Shown piece after piece: positions 32,349 to 42,598 of a DNA stretch of 64,000 nt. The translations under genes were made by a program, and so were the position numbers. The stretch is from contig JBBBDQ010001156.1 in assembly GCA_037127315.1 (NCBI GenBank), forward strand, positions 182,501-246,500, given 5' to 3'. The notes beneath the pieces were generated by a model that was given only the letters and a program-made list of their open reading frames with translations, made no database searches and was not told the DNA's origin. This DNA is from Ascarosepion bandense (taxonomy: Eukaryota > Mollusca > Cephalopoda > Sepiida > Sepiidae). How positions within the stretch are numbered: the first letter of the stretch is position 1; each line of letters begins with the position of its first letter.

Positions 32349-32373
32349 ATTAATCCTTTTTTAATATATATAT

Positions 32374-32514
32374 TTGCTCTGTAATATTTTATTACATGGA
32401 GCTCTCTTCCTGTATCATTTTTTAATATTAAAATAAATTTTTAATATTAATTAGGATCGGGTTTTTTGGAATTTACCTTCCTGCTTTTTTCCTTTGGATT
32501 GAAGTATCTGAATT

Positions 32515-32546
<32 letters not shown>
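32374..32546 (+). repeat. Terminal-repeat extension and (AT)n
   Basis: Sequence beyond the palindrome, homologous to 720-875 (TTTGCTCTGTAATATT, ACATGGAGCTCTCTTCC, GGAATTTACCTTCCTGC), ending in (AT)n at 32518-32546. Confidence 0.75.
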
Positions 32547-32548
<2 letters not shown>

Positions 32549-33453
32549 CATTCTATTATAAATGTGCATGTCTTTCCTTTGTTAGCACAACCGACACGTG
32601 CTGTCAGTACCTAATAAATAATGGACTATTCCGCGTTTGATTGCGTGGAAAGAGGAGAAAAGACATTACTTGTTTTCAGTGATGAAATGAATGACACAAG
32701 AAAACAAAGAAGAGGTGGAAGAAAGGAAGTGAGGGAGATAAGAAGAAAGGAAGTGGGAATCAGAATAAGCTCAAGAAAACAGGTTCTACACTTGGATCAC
32801 AACCAAAAGGCAAAGGCATTTGGTGGCTACGATACCAACACCATTTTTCAGAGGTACCGCACCGAATGACGGAAAACGAGTAAGGGAATCGTCATAAAAA
32901 TCTAATTAATGTAAATTAAATAAACTAACTTCATCTGCTGAATTATTTTAAAATTATTATTATTAAGAGAAATGTTCGTAAGACGGGGATTTGGCTAGAT
33001 TTTTAAATTAAAGAAGGGACGGTAAAGGTGTTTAACTTCTTCTGCCAATACCTAATAAATAATCGACTATTCCGTTTTGATTGCTTAGAAAGAATAGAAA
33101 AGACACTACTTGGTTTCAGTGACAAAATGAAACAATGAAATAATGGAGGTAAAATTTTTAACGGTTGTTTCAGCGAAACGAAAACAGTTTACAATTTCAA
33201 ACCTTTTCATTTCTACCCAGTTATTAAAATAACGACCAGCATTTATATTTGCGATATTTATTGCTATATTTTGTTTAAATTATCAAGCTGAAATATCTAA
33301 CGGTGCGACAGGGAAATTTATATGGATATTTTATTGTACGACGCTCATGAGCTTATTTAATCTTTAATTTAAGAGTTAAGAATTAAGATTCATCAAAAAA
33401 TTTAATTAGGAAAGACGTAAAATTTCCACGGGTCATACTAGTTGTTGTTGTTG

Positions 33454-33492
<39 letters not shown>

Positions 33493-34182
33493 CCACCACT
33501 ACCACTGCCGTCGTCATCGTCATCATAATTATTTGTTGCAGCTAGCTCATAACAAATTCCTTCCGACCTGATTGCTGATTATTAACCTTTTTTAGTTTTT
33601 ACTGTACTTAGTAAATATGTAATGTAATTACTATTGCGAGTTATGCCCCCTTGCTATATATCCCCGTTCAGGTGGGTTACTAAGTACAGTAGAAAATGAA
33701 ACACATATTTCATTATTGTTTTTCAGCTTTTTCTCTCATCTTCGTAGTCATCTATGTGTGCGTGTGTAGGTCTGAATGACCGGGCGTATACAAGTAGTGA
33801 ATTTTTGTCTGTGTGTTTGTATCATCGGATTGGATGCCCAATGGTAGTCCTCAACTTGAAACGCGACTAATGACAAGCCAGCTAAAATTGTATCGTCTGA
33901 CACATGAAGGATGTATGCAAAAACCTAGTCAGCTAAATTTGTAGATCCGAGTGGATCAATTTTGTTGACTTCTGAGACTAAATATGTGACTGCTTTAATA
34001 CATTAAACGCCTACATTTATTTTACTTTGGTCCTGTTTTTTGCCTTGTCGCTAAAAAACAGCATATTTTTCTTAGGTTTCAAGAGTTGCTGATAGTGAAA
34101 ATGTTTTTCAAATATTATTTTTTGCCCAGTAAACGGCTCGAGAGCCACGCAAAGTAGAAATTAACTGTCAGTTATGCTGATT
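32547..34182. other. Unassigned DNA with an 86-bp direct repeat and (TTG)n(TTA)n
   Basis: 32609-32694 and 33050-33135 are diverged direct copies (ACCTAATAAATAAT, GACTATTCCG, GAGAAAAGACA, TTTTCAGTGA blocks). The 82-codon frame at 32621-32869, rich in Arg and Lys, starts inside the first copy and has no recognised domain. A TTG/TTA simple repeat is at 33442-33491. A 13-bp inverted pair CTGTACTTAGTAA lies at 33602 and 33677. Confidence 0.55.
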
Positions 34183-34189
34183 ACGTACA

Positions 34190-34488
34190 GTCAGTTAGTT
34201 AAGTGCCATATGTGATACACGCTTTGGGCGATCATGTTTTGAAAGAAACATGACTTACTGGGCAGAAGATTATCCCGCAGTAGGTTGCCATTCCTTTCTG
34301 CGGTAGACTGGCTGCGAGCCAAGGAGATAGAACCCAGTCTGTCTTATTATTTAACCCATAACTGGAGGGAAGTGGCGGATTAATATCTTTCCCAAGGGTA
34401 TAACGAATGCAGGAAATTCAACTGGAATTCGAACTCGGCTCCCCGATTCGTCGTTCTGAGTCAATATCCACTGCACCACAACGACGTA
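34190..34488 (-). mobile_element. SINE-A, full-length, with 7-bp target duplication
   Basis: Minus strand; all landmarks are present from the CAGTTAGTTAAG tail to the ATCCACTGCACCACAAC head (A-box region). ACGTACA flanks both sides (34183-34189 and 34484-34490), a likely target-site duplication. Confidence 0.85.
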
Positions 34489-34490
34489 CA

Positions 34491-35179
34491 CAGGGTCAAA
34501 TAATCCTCTTTTCTTTCGTTCACCATAAGTTAATAATACGTTCCAGTTAGAAATTTGTTTCCAAAAATGCAATGAAACAAACTCCAGAGAAATGTCTTCC
34601 TTGGACACTACGAACTAAACCACTTCTTGTCTATCGGAATAATGGTTCAGTGATACAAGTCTTAGTTATTAACCTATACCTGGGAGAAAAGAGGTGGTTT
34701 CATGCATTTCCCAAATATATTTGCGCGTAAGTATATATAACGAACCCGACATAAATTAGACCTCAACCCTCCGATTAAAGTTCCCAGCTATTATCCATTC
34801 CATTGCCCACAAATAAAAGCTTACAGCATCTAGTATTCCAAAGGGGTCACGTATTTATGTACTAGCCAAGCATAACGTTGCTTAACTTCTGGCCGTATGG
34901 GAGCCGGTGTTTGAACGTGATGTCAGCGTAAGTTCTGTCCTCAAGTCAAGGTTAAAATGTTATCTATCCTACGTATCCTTATAAAAAGCACTTACTTTTT
35001 TGTATGACCTTACAATAATCTAGTTCAATAACTCTATTCCTTGAGTGGCTCAGGGCCATGTATTGTGGGAACAAAAATATAAAAAATATTTTTTGCAAGT
35101 GAAGAAATGTACCTGTAAGTCAGTGAATTTCTAGTGATATATATATTTGTACAATATGAAGACCAACCTCTTGAGAAGT
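34491..35179. other. Unassigned DNA with weak SINE and Helitron traces
   Basis: 34676-34750 resembles the middle of SINE-A (CATTTCCCAAATATATTTGCGCG). 34862-34895 on the minus strand reads AAGC...GCTT followed by GG and CTAG before T, a possible decayed Helitron 3' end. No genes seen. Confidence 0.35.
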
Positions 35180-35262
35180 TCGACGTGGTGTAATTGTTAG
35201 CAAGCTTCTCTCGCTAGATTAGTTACAACAGTGTAGTGAGTTCGATCTTCACTGGGTGACTC
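35180..35262 (+). mobile_element. Third tRNA-like SINE head (SINE-C)
   Basis: TGGTGTAATTG at 35186-35196 fits the A box and GAGTTCGATCTTC at 35238-35250 resembles a B box. Only one copy is in the window, so family status is unproven. Confidence 0.4.
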
Positions 35263-36340
35263 ATACTTTCGGCCTTGTGCCGCATCTAAGGTACGCTTTG
35301 AAAATCACCATGAATACCGATCTTTGACCAGCATCTACCACAAGGCAGCGAGTAGAATGCTCAACATAACTGGTAATAGAACGGTTGCAGGGTTTTAATT
35401 CAAAACTGTCCTTCTTTTAGACAGCTCTGTTTTCTCTATTTAACCCGTAACTAGTGAGGGAAATGTTGGTGATCACCCCTTTGTGCACATAAGAATGGAC
35501 TCGCCTGATGTGTACATATAATCCTGCCTATACAGAGAACAGAAGGGAGTAGTAGTTTTAAAGGACAGCCGAGTAGGTGTACAGCCGCTTAATTGATCAG
35601 TAAGTTGGTGCATATTAAGTTGGAGTTGGTTTGGATATAGACTCATTAAGCGGACATATTTCTTCACTACAAGACTGTATATATTGATTCATACTAACAG
35701 TATTCATAGTATTCCTGAATTAACTAACCCGTGTCTCAGTTTGTATATTTTTGTACAATATAACTTACATTTTCTATCTCCATGCTTTTGTTATTTATTA
35801 TTTTGTGTGGTTTCTCAACCAGAATCCTCAAAAGGAAGAAATGGCATTATCAGTTTCTTAAGGGAATTTGAACGAAAAAGAAAATCAAGAACCGAAATTA
35901 ACTCATCACATGTCAGGACTTTCAATAATAAGCATCGACAATTAATAAGTGAGAAATTACGAGTTAATATCGATAAGTATTGCACATCCTTATGTTTCAG
36001 CAATGTTCTTATTTATAATTCTATATCCTAACAGGCGACCATCGAGTTTTTTTTTTATTAATTGTGAGTTGCCAGATTTTCTTTTTAATGAAAAAGAGTT
36101 GCTTCGCATTGTCTTCTCCATGGTTTAGATTGAGAGTTTTCCTTCTCTTAACGTGGTTGCATACAAAGTGAGAGATTCTATCTTGCCTTTCTGTTTAATA
36201 TAAAGCTGAGGTGAGATCATACGGACTGATGCTTTTCCCAACATCATTCGTGCCAAAGAGAACAACGGCGTGCTGAATTCACCATCCGTCTCATTATCCG
36301 TGAGACTACCAGCACATATCTACTGTATTTACTGTATTTA
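35263..36340. other. Mostly unassigned DNA with a repeat-encoded peptide block
   Basis: 35830-35990 codes on the plus strand for NSSHVRTFNNKHRQLISEKL, which is homologous to LSQVKTFDKKHQRVISEKL at 42850-42915, so this is a dispersed repeat. In both places the block sits near a degraded PLE-type motif or decayed repeat. Nothing else is identifiable. Confidence 0.4.
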
Positions 36341-36440
36341 CTAGGCTCCCCACGCAAGCCCGGATGTGACACATGGTCATTTTAATGTGGGAATTCCCAG
36401 CCATATAGCCGGGCCAAAAATATGTCTGTCTATTTTTACC

Positions 36441-36513
36441 GAGTCGTGGTTCTACCCTTCGGCGGAACCACGACTGGGTTTGTGCTCTCTGCTCGGAAGC
36501 AGAGATATCTACC
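36441..36513 (+). ncRNA. Double-hairpin structured segment
   Basis: AGTCGTGGTTC pairs perfectly over 11 bp with GAACCACGACT across a 12-nt loop, followed about 11 nt on by CTCTGCT-CGGA-AGCAGAG, a perfect 7-bp stem with a tetraloop. It lies in the same GC-rich island as the snRNA-like copies. Function unknown. Confidence 0.35.
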
Positions 36514-36771
36514 ATCGCCAGAATTTGTTGTGCCCCTATATATGTGTCAAGAAAACTACCTCCTTTTTCATGAAAAGAAGAAAGGTTACTGGTTATGTTT
36601 TGCATTTCTTTGTGCGTAGTAATAGTCGTAGCACAGCTCTTCGTATCCTTTGTAACAACGGGGCTTTTTTCCTCCTTTTACTTCTCCAGTTATTCTCTGT
36701 TTATTCTTATCTATTAATTTGCATACGATACTACATTACACTTAAATATAAATAAGGAATTATTCATGCCA

Positions 36772-37165
36772 ATATACCGCATTAAATTATATACTTACCT
36801 TATGCAAATAAGGTGAGGATCCAAATCATCACCCTGTTTGAGTATCTAAATCATCACTCTGTCGTGGAAGACACAGTGCGGCTCAGTTGTAGCTTCGTCT
36901 GCGAGGGCAGAGATGCATCTGAGAAAAATTAAACTGGGTAGATGCCCGGTCCCGGGGAACCCCATTGCAGCAGAGGGGTGCTTGTCACCGGGGCTAGCTC
37001 AATCGTCGGTTGAGAGGACTGGGGAATTTTTGTTCCTTAGCCCGTCTGTAAGCGGTCAGGCTCCCCACGTTAAAAAAGACCTTGTATCACATCTCGCTCC
37101 AGTGGGGTAGTAGGGTAAATATCTATACTGCATTAAATTATATATTTACCTTATGCAAATAATGT
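36772..37165. repeat. Direct repeat flanking snRNA-like copy 1
   Basis: 36772-36822 and 37128-37165 share GCATTAAATTATATACTTAC (second copy ATATTTAC) and CTTATGCAAATAA. The first contains a 7-bp hairpin ACCTTAT/ATAAGGT. The pair brackets copy 1 of the structured sequence and may be its insertion duplication or part of a larger unit. Confidence 0.6.
36838..37075 (+). ncRNA. snRNA-like structured sequence, copy 1
   Basis: Homologous to 37563-37806. Landmarks: CTCTGTCGTGGAAGAC hairpin region, ATGCATCTGAGAAAAATTAA, AGATGCCCGGTCCCGGG, CCCATTG, a CTCAA...TTGAG stem, an Sm-site-like AATTTTTG at about 37027, and a 3' AGCC...GGCT stem. An Sm site followed by a 3' stem is how spliceosomal snRNAs end, and the middle loosely resembles U1 stem-loops, but the 5' end does not match U1. 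It may be an snRNA-derived retroelement. Confidence 0.4.
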
Positions 37166-37372
37166 GAGTGTAAAGATCTTGTGGAAGAACCAGCCAGTAC
37201 TCAACTAGAATAGAAGTTGGGTCTGACTGACCAAAATCACCCTGGGGGAAATTGGTAGGGGGTTTAAATAATAACCTGGGAGATTCCATTCTGTTGCAGG
37301 CAAGTCTATTCCGTAAGCAGTGACTGGCTGATACTTTCAGTGTGTACATTGAGCTCCATAAATATTCAGCAC

Positions 37373-37886
37373 AATATCCACCATTTGTCTTTAGGCCACA
37401 TAGGGACATGTATTCAGTTACAACCCTGTTTATTTTTGTCTGCCAACTGGACGCTAGTTGGAAACATCAGGAAGGTGTGTCTCACACTCTTGAATGTTCA
37501 CCTTCCTAAAGGGAGACAAAAGGAGACAGCCATGTTGAAAGGTAAGTTATTTGATTTCTACATTGAGGATCCAAATCATCTCTTAGTTGCGTCTCTGTCC
37601 TCGAAGACAGCGTTTTATCTCTGTCCGAGGACAGGCATGCAATTGAGAAAAATTATACTGTGAGATGCCCGGTCCCGGGAACAGTGTCCCGAGGTTGCGA
37701 TATCCCATTGTACCAGGTGGTAGTCCCCGGGGCCAGCGCGACTGGCGGTTGCTGGGACCGTGTAATTTTTGTATCTTGCCCGCTCGTACCCGTCCGGGCA
37801 CCCCACATTAGACTTTGATCTTGTGTCGCTTCAACATTTTTTTTGTGGGTGGAAAATGTGGCCCAAAGACAAATGGTGGATATTGT
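37373..37886. repeat. 28-31-bp inverted repeats around snRNA-like copy 2
   Basis: ATATCCACCATTTGTCTT with GGCCACAT at 37373-37403 is the inverse of ATGTGGCCC with AAGACAAATGGTGGATAT at 37856-37886. The 510-bp interval contains copy 2 of the structured sequence near its right end. Confidence 0.8.
37563..37806 (+). ncRNA. snRNA-like structured sequence, copy 2
   Basis: CTGTC...GACAG and CTGTCC-GA-GGACAG hairpins, ATGCAATTGAGAAAAATTAT, AGATGCCCGGTCCCGGG, CCCATTG, a CCAGC...GCTGG stem in the position where copy 1 has CTCAA...TTGAG, Sm-like AATTTTTG at about 37766, and a GCCCG...CGGGC 3' stem where copy 1 has AGCC...GGCT. The pairing is kept while the bases differ, which argues for selection on RNA structure at some point in the family's history. 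Confidence 0.45.
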
Positions 37887-37889
37887 ACT

Positions 37890-38505
37890 GTACTGATAAT
37901 TGACCTTCATAATAAATAAACATCATATACGCTTATTTAAAAATTAAAACAATCGATGTTCGTATACCTCGATTTACCTTAGAAAAAATAAAATAATATG
38001 CATGTAAATAATTAAATATTCTAAATCCATAACAAGATAACAAAATTATAATATAATAAACAAAGAAAATATTTTTTAAATGAAATTATTAAGAAAAGAT
38101 ATTTAAAATACGTCATCACTTTCTTTGAGCAATGAAAAAACACGTCCACTCCGAATATAATTATAATTTATCTTAATCCTAGTCGTATTTGGTTGAATAA
38201 ATACATTGCACACATGTAAGATAGGACTATTTACAAATCAGGAAGAAATATGTCCGTGTTTAGTAATTAAAGTTCAATATAACTGATTTTTGACTAAACA
38301 AAAAAAAGATTGTCGGGAACAAGAAAGTGTTACCGAAGACGCTTGTTTTAGAACATGACTTAATATTCTTCATTGCTTTCTTTACAATTTCAAACATTGT
38401 TTTCCTTCTTTTAAGTAGGTTGTGAATCAAGGCTATCTATGCCATTTAACTCATGAGATTGTATTGGCGACAAAATTAGGCTGAAACTTCATAGGCTAAG
38501 CTACA
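37890..38505. other. AT-rich unassigned DNA
   Basis: No recognisable element. Confidence 0.5.
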
Positions 38506-38507
38506 CT

Positions 38508-39540
38508 TATGGAATGTAACCAAGTCAGGTTTATTTTTCAACATAGTCCTCTCCCATTTGCAATCAACAACCGTCTATTATTATAACAGTGCGTGTATTA
38601 CATTAGTGCAGAAGCTTTAATCCTATTTGCCAAAAAAAAAAAAAAAAGTCATCAGCAGCGGATTTAACGCCATAATCACTGCGATACTAGTTCCTAGCCA
38701 AGCGATTTTTCATGTTGGGCAATAGATGATAGTGAGATGTGGCCAAATCAGGAAAATAGGGGGGATGAGCAAACATTTTAAAGCTAGTCACTCGCAGCAG
38801 CCATTGAAAAGAAGCTGTAGGCTAGAACATTGTTCTGATGAAACTAAACTCCTTTCGTCGGTTTTTCTGAAAGTTTGGTTTTGATACTCTTTCATAACTG
38901 CTTCAACAAGTGTGCATAGTTCTCTTCATTGATAGTTTAGTTCTTTCGAAGATAGTCAATACAATTTTGCATCACTAAAAACTGCGACCAAAACCAGGTT
39001 AGCTACAAAGGCCGAGGTAAATTTTTCTTGAGAGCGGGTAAGAAGGGGTGTTTCTACTGAATGGATTGTCTCTTTGTCTCTGGCTCAAAGTGATGATCGC
39101 AACACTCATCCTGCATTTGGAAACGTTCAAGACAACCAGCTGAATATAACCTGTAACAATAGCAGATTTTCTCGTGATGTAATCAGACTAGTGCACTTTG
39201 ATCAGGTGTCAGAAGACGTGGAACCCACCGTCATGCCAAGTTCATTGTGGAAAATATTCTCAACATTTTCACCGATATGGTAATAGCCTTGGCTATTTTA
39301 TTTATAGTCAATATCATGTCACTCATCAACGTGTCTTGAACACGATCAATATTCAACTCGATAGTGACAGTTGCAGAACGTTCAGATAATCTTGGGTAAT
39401 CGTCAAGATTTTCTCTTTTTCTCCTAATTTCAGTTGCCCTCTTTTGCACTTTTGATAAAATTGGAGTGGCATGCCCTAATGTAACAACCATGTCAGCATG
39501 AATATCTTTCAGGGGCTGAATCTTTTTTGCAGGAACTTGA
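38508..39540 (-). pseudogene. SETMAR-type mariner transposase, decayed
   Basis: Minus strand, in order: SERSATVTIELNIDRV-like helix-turn-helix region, LRIFSTMNLA and RWVPRLLTPDQ (the linker ARWVPR.LT..QK), QDECCDHHFEPETKRQSIQ (first catalytic Asp region, normally DE.W.HHF.PE.K.QSMQW), GV-FHQNNVLAY (second motif, with the catalytic Asp of HQDN now Asn), and KINLTWL at the end. Many stops and frameshifts. It clearly belongs to a different mariner lineage from those at 2565 and 50137. Confidence 0.8.
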
Positions 39541-39629
39541 TCTCACAACGATGCCAAAGTTTGTCTATTTTTAAGAGAAGTCATTACTAGCTATATAAGA
39601 AGTATGTTTGGTTTGTGTGACTTTTTTAA

Positions 39630-40390
39630 ATCATTTCACCCCAAGCAAGGCATTCCACTGCCACTATTGTGCAGGATGTTACATAAGGGAAAGCGATGAG
39701 AAAGAGTGGTTAGATATAGAAAATGTCAGAAGGAGGGTGATAAACGGGTAAGGATACCGAGGATGAGGGTTGGGTAGATGGGAAGAGTGTTTGCGAGAAT
39801 GGATGCGAGCTAGTGTGTTAGATGTCTATTGACCTTACATTTAAACTCCTGGAGATTGTAGCTGTCGGGGAAGCAAGTATGTGGAAAGGAATTCCACAGG
39901 CGGGAAGTGCGAGGAAAGAAACTGTTGGGACCTAGTGGCTAATCTAGTATTTCGTGCAAATTCATACCTAGGGGGCATCAGTGATCTAAGTTAATCGGAG
40001 CAGAAGCTGTGAATGTATTTATAGAAGAGGCACAGGGAAGCCACGTCACGCAGGTGATAGAGTGGCTGCAGCCGGTCTGCCAATTCGGTATCGATCACAT
40101 TACAGATTCTGCGTCGTATTTTGTTTGGTTTTGAAATGATTGATCACCCTCGCTATTCTTCCTATTCTGGCTATCATCAGTTTCCAAGCACCATAGAAAA
40201 AGACTTGACTAGGGACCAGTATTGTTGTGTTGATGATGTTATATAAGCTGTTGACTCTTTGGGCCAACAAAATGAACAGTCTCCTTTGAGCAGTCAGATG
40301 TTGGTTTACTTGAGAAGAAACAATAGAGTTATTAATAAGTAGAATTAAAATTAAGGCCTGCAAAATCTCAAACCTAATCTCGAGCATCAA
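39630..40390 (-). pseudogene. CR1-like LINE, C-terminal region
   Basis: Minus strand, from the upstream end: GAWKLMIARIGRIARVINHF, then DRLQPLYHLRDVASLCLFYK and SLMPPRYEFARNTRLATRS, the conserved block before the LWNSLP box (compare LHRR.VA.L.LFY...). It ends at the plus-strand TTCACCCCAAGCAAGG mark near 39637. This is the best-preserved tail of the family in the window, but it has stops. Confidence 0.75.
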
Positions 40391-40506
40391 TCCATCATTG
40401 TGTGCCTATGAACTTTTCAGTTCACTTTCGTATAGCCTTCGGAAGTTGTAGTCACGGGTAAGGAATGTCAGTTCAAATCTGACTGAATGTTTATTAAGTG
40501 TTTCAA

Positions 40507-41117
40507 AACAGTGGATATCGACCCGGAACGAGAGATCGGGGTGCCGAGTTCGAATTCTAGTTGAATTCCTTTCATTCACTTACGCACAAATACCCTTGGG
40601 AAAGGTATTGATCCGTCTCTTCCCTCCAGTTAGGGGTTAAATAATAGGACTGATTGGGTTCTATAGCCTTTGCTGTTATCTAGTTTACCGCAGAAAGTAA
40701 ACTTCTGCCCAATTAATCATGTTTCTTTCGAGACATGATCGCCCAAAATGTATATCACGGATGGTACTTAACTGACTGAATATAATAGTTGAAAACATGA
40801 TTAAGGCTTCTACTAGGAATAAAGTGGGGGATCAGTTTCATATTGTTATGAAGTAATAAACTGACCCCCCATTAATTACTACTTTGTAATATAATGCATC
40901 TCCTTCTCCCTGTAGCTATGAGTGAAATAACAGGACAGATTGAGTTCTATAGCATTGGTTGGCAACCAGTCTACCGCAGAAAGCAATGGCAACCGATTGC
41001 GGGATAACTCTTCTGTCCAGTCAGTCATGTCTCTTTCGAGTCATGATTGCCCAGAGCGTCTATCACGTATGGCACTTGATTGATTGACTGACTGACTGAC
41101 TGACTGACTGACTGACT
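40507..41117 (+). mobile_element. SINE-A dimer with hairpin linker (1)
   Basis: Monomer 1 (40507-40787) lacks its first few bases; the linker 40788-40915 begins AATATAATAGTTGAAAACAT and contains a GGGGGATCAGTTT/AAACTGACCCCCC stem (40826-40870); monomer 2 (about 40916-41117) lacks a tRNA head and ends in (ACTG)n. The same three-part order occurs at 41997, 45382 and 60993. Confidence 0.9.
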
Positions 41118-41310
41118 TAAGAACTTAAGTTCGTAGAACAACACATTGAAATTTGGGTTAAATAATTAAGTGAATAAATACAAATTAAAATTGGATACTA
41201 ATAATCGTTTATCATACGAAGATTTGGATTTTAATAAAACCATTTAACATAATACAATAACATTTTTTTCTTTTGTAATGTCCCTTGAGAAAGCACCATA
41301 ATATCTAAAT

Positions 41311-41368
41311 AGAACCATAATATCTAAATTTTGGATTTAGACATCCAAAATTTAGATATTATGGTTCT
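41311..41368. repeat. Perfect 25-bp-arm palindrome
   Basis: 41311-41335 and 41344-41368 are exact inverses (AGAACCATAATATCTAAATT and onward) with an 8-bp centre. A partial direct copy precedes it at 41296. Confidence 0.95.
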
Positions 41369-41980
41369 AACTTTTGGAAACAGCACATCAGAAAACCATT
41401 TCCTGTTTCGTTACGACTTTAAGTCCATGTTTTCTCTGCTTCTTACTTTTGATCCGTGCGTATTTGATTCGGTCATTTGCAACATCTATGAGAGGAGTGT
41501 TGGTACTACAAAAATCAAACTTCATCCACATTTTGCGTCCACTCAGTGAGTGCTGGCCGAAAACGTTATCAGATAAAGAATAGTTATTTGAATGAATGAA
41601 ATGCTTTCTTTCATTTTCTTTTAGTTAAACCCTTCCCATCTATCTTTTCTCCACTCCTCGAGGAGGGAAAAAAAAAGCAAGCAAAAAATGAAAATAAAAT
41701 AAAATAAAATAAATAAAAATAAAAATAAAAATAAAAAAGACCCTCGTCTATTGAATGTTCTTCTGTGTTTTCGGGACTGACTGTATTCTTTTATCACATC
41801 ATTGCACTCAATGTAAAACTCCGACAAAACAATGTTATTTGGATGCACTTTCAGATCAGGCAATGTAGCTAACATAACGACATAGCAATTCAGAGTTCCA
41901 TTTCAAGGAATACTGAAGGGGATCTTGTAAACATGAATAAAATATAACTTCAATGGTGCGTTTGATTTCTAAAGGGACTG
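41369..41980. other. Unassigned DNA
   Basis: No firm identification. A plus-strand frame at 41331-41549 and a minus-strand frame at 41621-41875 have no motif that I can place. Confidence 0.45.
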
Positions 41981-41996
41981 ATAATCGATGATCAGT

Positions 41997-42598
41997 CAGT
42001 CAGTTAAGTGGTATCCGTGATACACGCTTCGGGCGATCATGTCTCGAAAGAAACATGACTTACTGGGCAGAAAATTATCCCGCAGTAGCTTTCTGCGGTA
42101 GACTGGTTGCCGAGCAAGGATATAGAACCCAATATGTCCTGTTATTTGACTCATAGCTAGAGGGAGAAGATATGTTTTATATTAATGAGTAGTAATTAGT
42201 GGGGGATCAGTTTATTACTTCATAACAATAGAAAACTGATCCCTCACTTTATGCCCAGTAGAAACCTTAATCTTGTCTCCAACTATTATATTCAGTCACT
42301 CAGTTAAGTGCCATATGTGATACACGCTTTGGGCGATCATGTCTCGAAAGAAACATGACTTACTGGGCAGAATATTATCCTGCAGTAGGTTGCCATTGCT
42401 TTCTGCGGTAGACTGGCTGCCGACCAAGACTATAGAACCCAATCTGTTCTATTATTTAACCCATAAGTGGAAGGAAGTGTCGGATTAATACCTTTCCCAA
42501 GGGTATTTGTATGTAAGTGAATGCTAGGAATTCAACTGGAATTCGAACTCGGTACCCAGATTTGTCGTTCCGAGTCGATATCCACTGCACCACAACGC
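41997..42598 (-). mobile_element. SINE-A dimer with hairpin linker (2), perfect 16-bp TSD
   Basis: Minus strand. Headless monomer 41997-42170, linker with stem at about 42200-42250, complete monomer to 42598 with B box and head. ATAATCGATGATCAGT occurs exactly at 41981-41996 and 42599-42614, a 16-bp target-site duplication around the whole dimer, so it inserted as one retrotransposed unit. Confidence 0.95.

Larger units (their letters stand above)
28695..32373. mobile_element. Palindromic Penelope-like element, 1.24-kb arms
   Basis: The left arm of about 28695-29943 and right arm of about 31132-32373 are inverse copies over their whole length. Paired landmarks keep a coordinate sum of 61075-61077 from end to end (28711/32364, 28747/32328, 29041/32036, 29911/31165), so net indels are close to zero. 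The 1.19-kb centre is an open PLE reading frame on the minus strand. PLEs are known to carry long terminal repeats that may be inverted, which this layout matches. The right arm continues to 32517 with sequence shared with copy A. Confidence 0.9.

Noticed and set aside
36790..37030. A canonical U1 snRNA gene starting at ATACTTACCT
   Set aside because: The Sm-like site is about 235 bp downstream instead of about 125, and the sequence after the 5' match does not follow U1. Only a loose resemblance remains, so it is reported as snRNA-like.
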